NCBI GenBank assembly: GCA_001592805.2 | Contig: CP051140.1 | Coordinates: 3,659,501-3,723,500, forward strand | Length of the DNA stretch: 64,000 nucleotides | Reading direction: 5' to 3' | DNA from: Peltaster fructicola | Lineage: Eukaryota > Ascomycota > Dothideomycetes | Shown: positions 20,433 through 30,119 of the stretch, piece after piece | Layout: each line of letters starts with the position of its first letter | Position numbering within the stretch: the first letter of the stretch is position 1 | Notes under the pieces: model-generated | Databases searched by the model: none | Told to the model about the DNA's origin: nothing | Seen by the model: the letters and a program-made list of their open reading frames with translations, nothing else | Program-made: the position numbers and the translations under genes

Positions 20433-22265
20433 ATGGCGGAACGAAAAGCGAGCGTCGAGTCAGCTGGGCGTAGGAAGCACAGCGTTGCTGAAGAGCCAGT
20501 GACATCCGTTCTTCCTGACGGTGATATTCCCATCAACGATTCTGACAGTGCTTGGGACAACGATGACGAAGTCCTTGCGGCGCTTGGCTACAAGCCAGAG
20601 TTCCGAAGAGAGTTCACGCTCTGGACCACCTTCTGCGTCAGCTTCGCAGTGCTTGGTCTCCTGCCCTCCTTTGCGTCTACCTTGTTCTATGGCATGGGCT
20701 ATGCTGGGACTGCCGGCATGACCTGGGGCTGGCTGATCGCAATGGTCGGCATTCAGTGCGTTGCGGCGTCAATGGCTGAACTGGTAAGTGCACTACGCCC
20801 AAATTTAGGTTGCTAGCTTACCATGGCGCAGTGTTCGTCAATGCCGACCTCTGGAGGTCTCTACTACGCTTCAGCAGTGCTCGCGCCACCAGGCTGGGGA
20901 CCGCTGGCCTCATGGATCACAGGCTGGTCCAACTGGATTGGACAAGTCACTGGAGCGCCATCAGTGAACTACGGTACCGCCAGTATGATCCTGGCAGCGG
21001 CGAGCATTCAGAACCCAGACTACGTTCCGTCAGCTTATCAGACCTTCCTGTTGACCTGCTTCCTTATGGTAATCCATGCCTCGTTAGCGTCACTACCTAC
21101 CCGATGGATCGCTCGCAACAACAGTATCGGCTCGACATTCAATATCATCGCACTGATTGTGGTCATCATTATCATACCAGCAGCTTGTGACCGTACAGCT
21201 CTGGGTCTTGAGAAATTCAATGCAAGTAGCGATGTCTGGGGCACAATCTATCCTGGTGTCGAGTTTCCACCCGGCGTTGGAGTGCTGATGTCCTTCAGTG
21301 CTGTAATCTGGACAATGTCTGGGTGAGTGCTACGTTGCCGTCGCTAGACGCAAGCTGATGAGTATAGCTACGACGCTCCATTCCACCTGGCTGAAGAATG
21401 TGGTAATGCTAACATAGCTGCGCCTCGTGCAATCTTCTTGACATCGGCAGTCGGAGGTGTATTCGGCTGGTTCTTACAATTGGTTGTGGCGTACACTGTC
21501 GCTGACATCCCCAGCGTCATCACGAGCGATCTTGGTCAGCCATTTGCAGCATACGTCGTGCAGGTCTTGCCTCAGCCTGTGGCACTAGCTGTCTTGTCAC
21601 TCACTATCGTCGCTGGATTCGCTATGGGTCAAGGTTGCATGATCGCGGCATCACGAGTGACATTTGCCTATGCTCGTGATGGCTGCTTTCCTGGCTCATT
21701 CCTGTGGAGCCATGTCAACAGACGCACAAGGACGCCAGTCAACGCAGTATGGTTCAACACAGCTGTCGGCTGTCTCATACTATTACTTATCTTCGGCGGA
21801 ACTGTCACGATCGGAGCCATCTTCTCGATTGGTGCTCTAGCATCTTTCTTCGCCTTCACGACTCCAATCTTCATTCGAGTCTTCTTTGTCGGCAAACGCT
21901 TCAGACGTGGTCCATGGAATCTTGGACGCATGTCAATGCCAATTGGTATCGTGGCCAGCGCCTTCGTGCTGCTCATGATCCCGTTCTTGTGCTTACCGGC
22001 TTATGTTGGTGACGACCTTACCCCAAGTCTTATGAATTGGACTGCTGTCGTCTGGGGAGGACCAATGTTCATCGTTCTGGTATGGTTCGCGGTCGATGCC
22101 AGGAAGTGGTTCAAAGGTCCTAGGGTCAATCTGGCGCACTTGATGCATGGCAGAGAGGAGCAAGCAGCTGATCTGAGTCCGCCCATTGAAGGCAAGGCTC
22201 CTCACGAGAGCGACTCCGATAATGGCGCAGCAGAAGTCATAGGTAAGAAGTCAGAGATGATTTGA
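20433..22265 (+). CDS. APC-family amino-acid/GABA/choline-type permease
   Basis: Exons 20433-20783, 20832-21322 and 21368-22265 with 48- and 45-nt introns give 579 residues. A hydrophilic N-terminal tail is followed by about 12 hydrophobic segments. Family motifs include ALGYKPEFRREFTLWT, AELCSSMPTSGGLYYASA (rebuilt by splice 1), GYDAPFHLAEECGNANIAAP (rebuilt by splice 2), and VTFAYARDGCFPGS. These are typical of the fungal GABA-permease/choline-carrier branch of the APC superfamily at the plasma membrane or vacuole. Substrate cannot be set from sequence; an amino acid, GABA or choline are all possible. The C-terminal tail is acidic (SDSDNGAAEVIGKKSEMI). Confidence 0.9.
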
Positions 22266-22429
22266 TGTCGAACCCGTATGTGTGTAGGTAGTCTATAGTG
22301 TTGACAAGCTCGTTGCTCCTTGTAGCTACCACTGAGTTGTAGTTGGGCGCCATAGTACCGATTGCGAAAATAGAAAAGCTGAGGTATAAGACCATTGTTG
22401 AGTATCGTCATGCAATGATCCAGCAGCTT

Positions 22430-25398
22430 TCAATATACGTAACGACGTGGGAGTGTGGGTGTAGAGTCGCTGTCCTGTGCTGTTTTGATATGTGCATGCT
22501 CGCAGTGCCAGCAGAAGTCAGGAGGGCATATGATGACCTGATCTCCACTGGGAGCTAGTTGCTCTAGAACTGCTGTCACTGCCAGACGAGCAGACCAGTC
22601 GCCGTGAGCACGAACAACGAACGCATTTGCAGGCAGATCTAGGATATCAGCCCAGGTCTCGGCCGACATGAGGGTACCGTAGGTCTTGTTTGTCAGGTTG
22701 ACACTCGAAGTGCGGTTATGTGCGCAGCTGCGTGCTTGTCGCACACGTCGTCTATTGTGCCGAGGGCCCGGCAAGATGTCAATGTCCGCAACCCATTTGC
22801 CTGCATCGTGAACCGAAATGATCGACTCGAGGAAGAACGCTTGACTATCCTGAGTCCTCTGAGATGCTTGATGCAAGGGTACGTAATACTCTGTGAATGA
22901 CAAGTGAAGCGATGTGGAAGCGAAATGGTTCTCGGGTAGACCATTGAAGATGTTGTTAGTGTTAATCCTCCATGACGACAGGTCAGCAGGCCTCACCATC
23001 GGCTCGCTAGGAGGTATCAGAAGAGTGATTCCAGGTCGGCCAACATTACCAAGCATATGTCGGATCAAAGCTCCTTCAGTATTCAACGCCGGATCACAGG
23101 TCAACTAGAGGCAATAATTAATCCTATACTGCTGAAACGTCATCATATTTACCAACCTGTCGTGCAAGATACAGAGAGTCTCCGTGCGCTAGTGCAAAGA
23201 CACTTTTGCACATTCGCAAGGAGATGTCTACACACTCCTCCATGTAAGCAATGCAAGAGAAGCCCATGGCCAGGTTCATCTTGCGTCGTCCCATGAAAAC
23301 GAGGAATGACATGCCGTTTAAAAGCGCCTGGGCCCATGCTGTCTTAGCGAGAGGCTTTGTAAGAATGCCCACATGGAGGGTAGCTTGTGGAAGATCTTCA
23401 TATAATGTAGCCACCAATGAAAGTATATTGATCGTTGTGATCAGCTGATCATCCTCTACGCTGAAGCTTTCGAGATAATGAAGCAGGGATGCCGGAGTTA
23501 GGTAGCCCTCTTGGAGAGCTTGCAACAAATGAGCAATCGTGAGCCCAGGGAGCACGATCTCTGGCGGTTGAACTGGCTGGCAAAGTAGCGATGATGCGGA
23601 GTCACCGAAAAGAGGCTTGAGCTCATATCTGGCTCCTGTTTCAGCATCAACGCAGTCGAACGTGGCAGCAGGGTGATTCGCTCTAGCCTTCCAGAGGGTG
23701 TCAAGATCAATCGTCTTCGGAGACCTTAGACCAAGCCATTTGTGAAGACTGGTTAATCGCCGTGGCAAGGCAGTGTGATGGTCAATCGTCTTGGGAGACG
23801 TCAGATCAACCCATTTGTGATGACCCGTTGATGGCTGTGGCAAGGCAGTGTGATACGTTGGACTGTTGGATCGATCAACGGTCCTGATCATGAGTCGTTG
23901 GAGCTGAGCCGTATTCAAAGCTTCGTCCTCGGGATCATCGTTGTAACCACTGGGGGTCTGACAACTTTGCCTGCTGAGCCCAAGATTTCAAGAAGCGAAG
24001 CCGTCTCTCAGGATCCTCAATGGCTGCAACGAACAAATGGGACTCAAGCAACCCAAAACATGGCAATCTTCTGGCCGCAGGCATGAAGGCTCTGCAGCCA
24101 CGCTGACCCAAGGCGATCAATCGTTTCGCTTCATCTCGCACTGCGGGGTCCTCCGACTGCAGAGTCCTTGCAGCAGCAGCAAGTATTCTCCATGGATGCG
24201 AAGTATACTGGCGGAACTCGTCTAGAAGAACTCTGTCCTCTGGTCTAGCGTCCGTTGCTGCCTTTAGTATGATGCCTTCCGTGATTATGAAGAAGCTTGC
24301 CAGTTCATCAACATCTGTCAGCTCCCAGACGCCTGCAATCACGCCAAGTATGACAACACGGAACTGAGGGAACGTCAGCCTTGCATTGTTATTGTGAGTT
24401 CCAGTGCTGTCAACCGGGAGGCCATAGAACTTTAGGTGCTTTAGTGATAGTGACCAGAAGATACCTCGTGCTTCATTACTATCGAGCTCGAGCCCAATAG
24501 TCAGCTTGCCGCTCTCTGAAACGAGCTTGTCATGGAATTCAACATGAACTTCTGTCTCCCCCAGCACGAGCAAGTCAGGATAAAGATGCCATGCACTGAG
24601 AGCCAGCAGTGGAGGTCCGATGTTGACAGCTTGTGGACGACCATTCATTATGTGTTCCATCGCCTGTAGAGCAGAATTCCAAGCAGGAAGGACACTTGTG
24701 TAAACAGACATGTCGTTACTGACTGGAATGCTGGTATTAGCAACGATGAGCATCAGCTGCTGCTGCTCCTTATTCATCACACCATCTGCAGTGCGCAGCC
24801 ATGCTCTGGCACTAGCATCCCATGTACTGAGGTCTGCTCGGGAGACGTCCACCTGTGCTGCTGCTGTGAGACTTGCGAAGCGAAGCCGCTCACCCTCTTC
24901 AAACCTCGATGCAATATCGTACTTGCGATCTTTGACAAGCTCGTACCAGATCGATGTAGCTCGCTGCGCATCGAAAACACGAGCAAGCATGCAAGCAAGG
25001 AGCTGCACATGTATAGCAGCCTCGGAAGAGGTTGCAGCAGCCCAGATTGAGAGACCGTCGATACCTGTCTGCTCAGCGAAGATGACGTTTGTGATGTCTG
25101 ACTTTCGCTCTTCCGTCTTGGCGGCAATCTCTGATGCTCTCAGACCATAGGCTGCAATGAGCTTGGGAGTAGGTGGACAAACGCCTTCGAATAGTGCTCC
25201 CAGTCGCCTTGCAGTAGCATGTACTCGACCACTTTCCGCCTCGGTCTTTCGCCATCTGGACAACGAGTTACCCAACGGATGGTACTCTTTAGGAGCTTCG
25301 CATTTGATGAGTGTGAAGTCGAAATTGATATTGGCTGCAGCAACTGTAACTTCGTTTGTAGCTTGTGCGAGTGATGCTTGGAGCCTGCTGATGGCCAT
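22430..25398 (-). CDS. Large conserved-looking hypothetical protein (~950 residues), one frame break
   Basis: From ATG 25398 a 480-codon frame (MAISRLQASLAQATNEVTVA) runs to about 23955. The reading then moves one frame (GYNDPEDEALNTAQLQRLM), continues to 23157, and after a 52-nt intron (23156-23105, GTTGGT..CTAG) ends at 22430 (LTCDPALNTEGALIRHMLGN to HTAQ-type tail). The step at 23952-23956 is a run of five G on the plus strand; one base fewer joins the frames. A 67-nt intron with a poor GTGGTT donor is the alternative. I do not recognise the family; it is mostly helical with no membrane segment. The middle carries a 25-residue tandem duplication. Downstream cysteines (IICPPDFCWHCEHAH) could bind metal. 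Confidence 0.6.
23706..23855 (-). repeat. 75-bp in-frame tandem duplication inside the large hypothetical gene
   Basis: Two diverged 75-bp units encode HTALPQPSTGHHKWVDLTSP KTID and HTALPRRLTSLHKWLGLRSP KTID on the minus strand. Conserved parts are CAAGGCAGTGTGAT, CATTTGTGA and TCAATCGTCTT. The unit keeps the reading frame. Confidence 0.85.
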
Positions 25399-26034
25399 CT
25401 TTGGGTAATGTCAACGGACCTAATGAATTCGGTAGGAATAGAGAAGTCCATCGTTCGCAGGAGATGTAGAGACGAGGCTGTGCTGGCCAGCACATTGGTG
25501 AGGCCGCATTGGCAAAGCCAATCACCATCGGTTAGAAGCTGCAGTGTGCAGGATCAGCATGCGATGCAATACTCACGGACTGCAACATTATCGAGATGTT
25601 CTCCTACCTCCCATGATCTGTAGCGGTCGATGAGCGTGCGATCGTGATGCTTTCGGGCTCGACAACTCTGCAGATGAGACGACAGATAGTGCTGCTGCCA
25701 TGACCATGATCGACGACTAGCAATTTTATAGCGCTTGTCTGTGGCGGGGAGAGTTCACATGCCCGAGGATGAGAACTGCTCCTTGGAGTTAGCCAGTCCC
25801 ACTTAGACATGCTGCGACCGAGGCCGACATCACTTCGCAGACCTGCTCATCAAATACACAGCTTGAAACATTGACAAGGCGTCAGGATTCTGAGCCCCTT
25901 GAGTCGTGCGACGAACCTGTCACAATTCCACAACAGCTTACACAGTCGCATTCCAGGCATCACTACATCAATGAGCGCGCGCTGCAGCTAGAGATTCTAC
26001 CTTCCTACCGGCCATTCGTGGCTTATACCTCATC
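25399..26034. other. Divergent intergenic region, large hypothetical / PXMP4-like
   Basis: It holds two outward promoters. A short minus-strand frame with ATG (MDFSIPTEFIRSV) lies just before the hypothetical gene but in another frame and needs a 21-nt intron to join it, so I leave it out. No repeat seen. Confidence 0.4.
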
Positions 26035-26869
26035 ATGGACGACTTCAAGGCTATTCTGGTGCGTGAAGCCATCACTGCTACTGACTCGCACTGACCATGT
26101 CATAGCACGAGTTCGAGAAGATCATCCTTAACCCCAAGTACCACCGTCCTCTCGTCCTCATCAAAGCTATACGCAATGGATTGGTCTATGGAGCAAAAGT
26201 ACGGTTTCCACATGCATTGGTCATGGTGTTCTTGTTCAGGAGCGGGACTATAGCAGAGAAGATCAAATTGGTCTACAAAGCTACGAAACAGCATGCACTC
26301 AATCTCGCCAAGTTCGCATTCTTGTACAAGGCGAGCATGCTGATTCTAGGCAACCTGAACGGCGGAAAGGAGGAGTCGTCGCACTCCTTCATTGCCGGAC
26401 TCTTCGGCGGATACCTGGTCTTTGGCGCTGGGAAGCACGCATTCAACTCTGTCAACCAACAGATCGTCATCTACATCTTCGCACGTGTCATGTTGGCCGC
26501 GGCGAAGCTCATCGTCACACCTACGGGCGATAACTCCCTGGTTGGAAGCCAATACGGTGGCCGCACCGGCAAGAATGTCCTTGGACTCAACGCACAACAA
26601 CTCATCCGCATAAGAGAGAATGCCTGGCCCATTTTCGCCAGTGTCAGTTGGGCATCAGTCATGTGGCTCTTCCGCCATCATCCTGATATGCTCCAGCCAT
26701 CGCTGCGCTCCTCCATGCAATACATGTGCGTTCTGACCGTTTCCTTCATTGTTTATTGCTTTCTCACAAATATTCTTATCATATCACATACTGACGGGCA
26801 TGCTCGCTCAGATACAATAACGCAGACTACTGGGATAGTGCGAAAAACTTCCTTTTGGTCAATCGATGA
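26035..26869 (+). CDS. Peroxisomal membrane protein 4 (PXMP4/PMP24), Tim17-type fold
   Basis: Exons 26035-26058, 26106-26725 and 26812-26869 give 233 residues. The tiny first exon encodes MDDFKAIL and joins HEFEKIILNPKYHRPLVLIK; the last adds YNNADYWDSAKNFLLVNR, the usual end of this family. The core includes AIRNGLVYGAKVRFPHALVM, FIAGLFGGYLVFG and FGKHAFN-like AGKHAFNSVNQQIVIYIFAR. PXMP4 is a small multi-span peroxisomal membrane protein of the Tim17/Tim22/Tim23/Pmp24 family; its transport role is not established. The long reading frame past 26725 is intron and 3' read-through, so the splice, not the open frame, defines the C-terminus. Convergent with the Ndc1 gene. Confidence 0.92.
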
Positions 26870-27170
26870 TCCAATACTCCTCGACTGGGAGGAATATTGT
26901 GCATCTTCTTTGCGATCATCCCGCCTCATAGAGCAGGAATCAATGTGTATACAACGACTGACAATACTTTTCGAACAGCTTTGCCAACTCCGAGAGATGG
27001 CAGGACTTGCAGACATTTGTCTTCCAACAAGCTTCACCAGTTGTCCCAGGTATTCCCGACGAGGCCGACTGAAGAGTCATGCATCAAACGAGAGCTCTCA
27101 TCAGACTACAGTGTTTGTTTGCCAGGCATTAGATGATGCTAGAGAATTGCATGGAAGGTGCATTACAGGA

Positions 27171-29087
27171 CTATCGGACTTGTACCATCGCTTGACCAGT
27201 ATTCATGCCAACCGCCTCTTTCGCTTCTCTCAATTCCTTCTTGCTCATACCCAGCGAAATGGCATACTCACCGAAAGCCAGCAGGATTGCCTCGAGCGCT
27301 TGCTGGAGTTCGTTGACAACCTCAAGGATCTCAGGCACTTGTCTGTGCCCTTCTTCGAATTCAACATCTGTCCAGCTGGGCTGTGTCGTCTGCAGAAAGC
27401 CACGTATACTTCTGATCGAGCCAAGCAGCGTGTTGACGATCATAGGGACATCCTTGGCGACTATTCCATACTTGTCTTCCTCAGTACTTGCTTTTAGCAG
27501 AGCTGCTAGACTTCGAGCTGCATGTGTGATGTTCGTCTGTGAACTATACGGCGTGCCGAGTACGACGACCTTGGCAGTCTGTGCAAATGTTTCTCGGAAC
27601 GGCCAGCCTAGTGGTGTTTGCAGTGCCTGTAATAACTTTCCGCTGGCTTGCTTGTCGACAGACTCGAGGCTGAGTTGTGGCTTACGATCCTGTGGCAACA
27701 GCCGTCCGGTGCCCCATGCCAATGCCCTCTCAGCCTGTTTCGCTGCAGGAGAGAGTGGATTCGCAGCACCTGGGTGTTGTCCAGCTAGTCTTGCGGTGGT
27801 CGCCAGACTCTGTGCGAAGTCAGGACGCTGTTTGCTCGTGATGTCAGCATCTCGCGGCCTTTCCGCAGCGATCTTGGGTAGTCCAGTAGGTGCTGCCGCT
27901 GGCGTTTGTGCTGGAGTGTTTTGGGCAGCTGCTATTGCACTTTGGTGTCTTTGGATTCGTCCTCCAATCGCTTCGACTTCGGCCAGGCATACTCGCGAGA
28001 TCTGTGCCCAGCTACTGCCGCCTGCTCGATCTACCTCGAGGAAGATGCTCTGTCGACGCTCGATGAATTGTGTGCAGATGAGATAGAGCTCCCACAGCGC
28101 GAATGTATGCGGGCTTTCCTTCTTTCTTGTAAGACCATTGATTAGTGAGCCATTGGCATCGACAGCTCGAGCTACAATAGCTCCGTTGACGCTTGTGACG
28201 TCGCTGGTCAGCGGTTGCCCTCTCTTCGTTGGTGGTTCTGCCATGGACAAGGTGAAGACGATGTTGCTGACATGCCATAATGCCCCGAGCAGGAATGCTG
28301 AGATACAACCCTGCCATACTAGCCCCGATAAGTGGATCACGCCACTTGGACGAGCATGTGCGGACAGCTCGTGATCGAAGAACCTTGCTAACGCATGAGT
28401 CGGTCGCCAGATCAGATGTCGAAACATGAAAAGATAGTATACGGCCATAAAGGCGATCACACCAGCGAAAGTCAAGTTAAAGGCCCACTTGATGACTGGT
28501 AGTACATGCCTCGCCAGCTGTTGCGTAACATCCTCAGGCTTCGTTGCACTTCCGTCTTTGAGCTGCACTTGGTCCAGATTGTACCAGAAGTGTGCACCAG
28601 TTTGGATGATAGCAAGCAAAACATATGAGGTCCGAAGTATCACCGGATTCTCGTTCAAGCGTGCTCTTTCGTATGCTCTTCCCTGGTCGATCCTGTCGAG
28701 GTGGCCTTCTCTTCCCTTTGTCCAGATGTAGACCTCGCCGAATAGTAGTGCTGATCCAAGATACCACGCGAATGTGACGATTACGTGAGGTGTGATCAGG
28801 AGCTGATACAGCTTTTGAATGCCTGACACTGTTGTGCGGGCCCCAAAATGCAGGTTGTAGACTCGGAGAATGAAGACAAAGAGGCAGGGTAGGAAAAGTA
28901 AGAGAGTTCGAAGGCCGGTATAGCCGAACGGATTCCAAGCTCGAAGGAAGCTGTCGTTTGATGTGATTATTGCTTCTACTAGGCAAAAAGCTAGGATGAA
29001 TGCGCTTGCGTTCGTGAACCGTCGATGGAGTGATGTTGTGAGCAGTTCCTTGTATGCCTTGCTCTTAGGCATCGATTGTGAAGACAT
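27171..29087 (-). CDS. ndc1: Transmembrane nucleoporin Ndc1
   Basis: A single exon of 638 residues. The first ~290 residues hold six hydrophobic helices (ASAFILAFCLVEAII, TLLLFLPCLFVFIL, VIVTFAWYLGSALLFG, VILRTSYVLLAIIQTG, FAGVIAFMAVYYLFMF, GCISAFLLGALWHVSNIVF). A long soluble C-terminal half has an Ala/Gln/Pro-rich linker (residues ~385-480) and a conserved helical end (RETFAQTAKVVVLGTPYSSQ, EILEVVNELQQALEAILLAF). This is the arrangement of Ndc1, which anchors the nuclear pore complex and the spindle pole body in the nuclear envelope. Length fits fungal Ndc1. The start is ATG TCT TCA; no upstream ATG in frame. An antisense 293-codon frame over it is a shadow. Confidence 0.88.
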   Translation of the reverse strand: MSSQSMPKSKAYKELLTTSLHRRFTNASAFILAFCLVEAIITSNDSFLRAWNPFGYTGLRTLLLFLPCLFVFILRVYNLHFGARTTVSGIQKLYQLLITPHVIVTFAWYLGSALLFGEVYIWTKGREGHLDRIDQGRAYERARLNENPVILRTSYVLLAIIQTGAHFWYNLDQVQLKDGSATKPEDVTQQLARHVLPVIKWAFNLTFAGVIAFMAVYYLFMFRHLIWRPTHALARFFDHELSAHARPSGVIHLSGLVWQGCISAFLLGALWHVSNIVFTLSMAEPPTKRGQPLTSDVTSVNGAIVARAVDANGSLINGLTRKKESPHTFALWELYLICTQFIERRQSIFLEVDRAGGSSWAQISRVCLAEVEAIGGRIQRHQSAIAAAQNTPAQTPAAAPTGLPKIAAERPRDADITSKQRPDFAQSLATTARLAGQHPGAANPLSPAAKQAERALAWGTGRLLPQDRKPQLSLESVDKQASGKLLQALQTPLGWPFRETFAQTAKVVVLGTPYSSQTNITHAARSLAALLKASTEEDKYGIVAKDVPMIVNTLLGSIRSIRGFLQTTQPSWTDVEFEEGHRQVPEILEVVNELQQALEAILLAFGEYAISLGMSKKELREAKEAVGMNTGQAMVQVR

Positions 29088-30119
29088 GCTCCTTCATGTA
29101 TGGTCTGTCGGGTCTCGTTGCTCTGTGTCTGTTCGCAGCAGCGATTCATTCGCTTGTCAAGCTGCCATGTAGATGAGAGCGTCCGTGTATCACTGCGATG
29201 ACCGGCGATTATTTGCGAGGTCGTCGATACGCTGGCATTCACTTGCAACATTGAAAACATTCAATAAACATTGGCGAATGTCGTCGCGGAAAGAACGCGC
29301 TCGTTGGCCCGAGCGTCAGAACTCCCTCACACGATTTTCGCGTCATGCTTGTCACGTCGCTATACATGTCCTCATCATCTTGCACGTCGCCTCAAGTATG
29401 TCGTTGACAAACCTGCATTCCTGTTATAAGCCATCTCGAAGTTGATGGGATGTTGGGAAAGGGAGACCAGAGGTCCGCCGAACGTGCTCTGATAAGCGAG
29501 CCTTCCGGAGAGTCACTGTGAGCAGATGAGTGGCTTCAGTAACGAGCTCATAATTGCTGCATTTCTCATTCTGTCATGCTGTCTTAGCCATCTTGGCTCG
29601 ATCCCGCTCGGTGATTTCACCGTGATATTTAACAATTGCCCACCATGCATTAGGGATTTCACATTTGGGACTAGGACGTGTTCTGTCACAGCAGAGCACT
29701 CACTACTAATGAATAGTACTACACAGATGATGTCCTTGAGATCACAGCAACTTCATCTCTGCATCAGCGCGCATTATGGAGTGCTACATCGATACAGACT
29801 CCATTGCGACGGTAACGTGCGAAGCGAGCTTCACGTCCCAGCTCTGAAGCATTCCAAGACACGTTATGTGACACATCTTACCCTGGTAATGTTATGGGAA
29901 CATGCACATGAGCATCGGTCACTCAGTTCAGCAGATTCGTGAGACACTGCCCCGTCAGATCCGATGACGTGGTACTCGCTACCAGCAGACCTCTTGACGG
30001 GATGTAGCTGGAATCAAAACGCGTCGACAATGTCGACAACGTCGAACTACAAAACGAGTATGCACAGCAGGTCTCTGATCAAGCTTCACTGACTTAATTG
30101 CACAGCTTGTTGATCATCA
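29088..30119. other. Divergent intergenic region, Ndc1 / repeat-protein gene
   Basis: About 1 kb with both promoters. A 138-codon plus-strand frame at 29526-29942 begins with ATG and a hydrophobic stretch, but the rest has random composition and no splice support, so it is not called. Near 30027 three TGTCGAC/CGTCGA-type repeats occur 90 bp before the repeat-protein ATG. Confidence 0.4.

Noticed and set aside
27205-28086. A 293-codon plus-strand open frame over the Ndc1 gene
   Set aside because: It is antisense to a clearly conserved coding region, has Ser/Arg/Cys-heavy random composition, and no splice or start context.
29526-29942. A 138-codon frame with a hydrophobic start that could be a secreted protein
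   Set aside because: The hydrophobic stretch is short, the remainder looks random, and there is no second exon or neighbour support.
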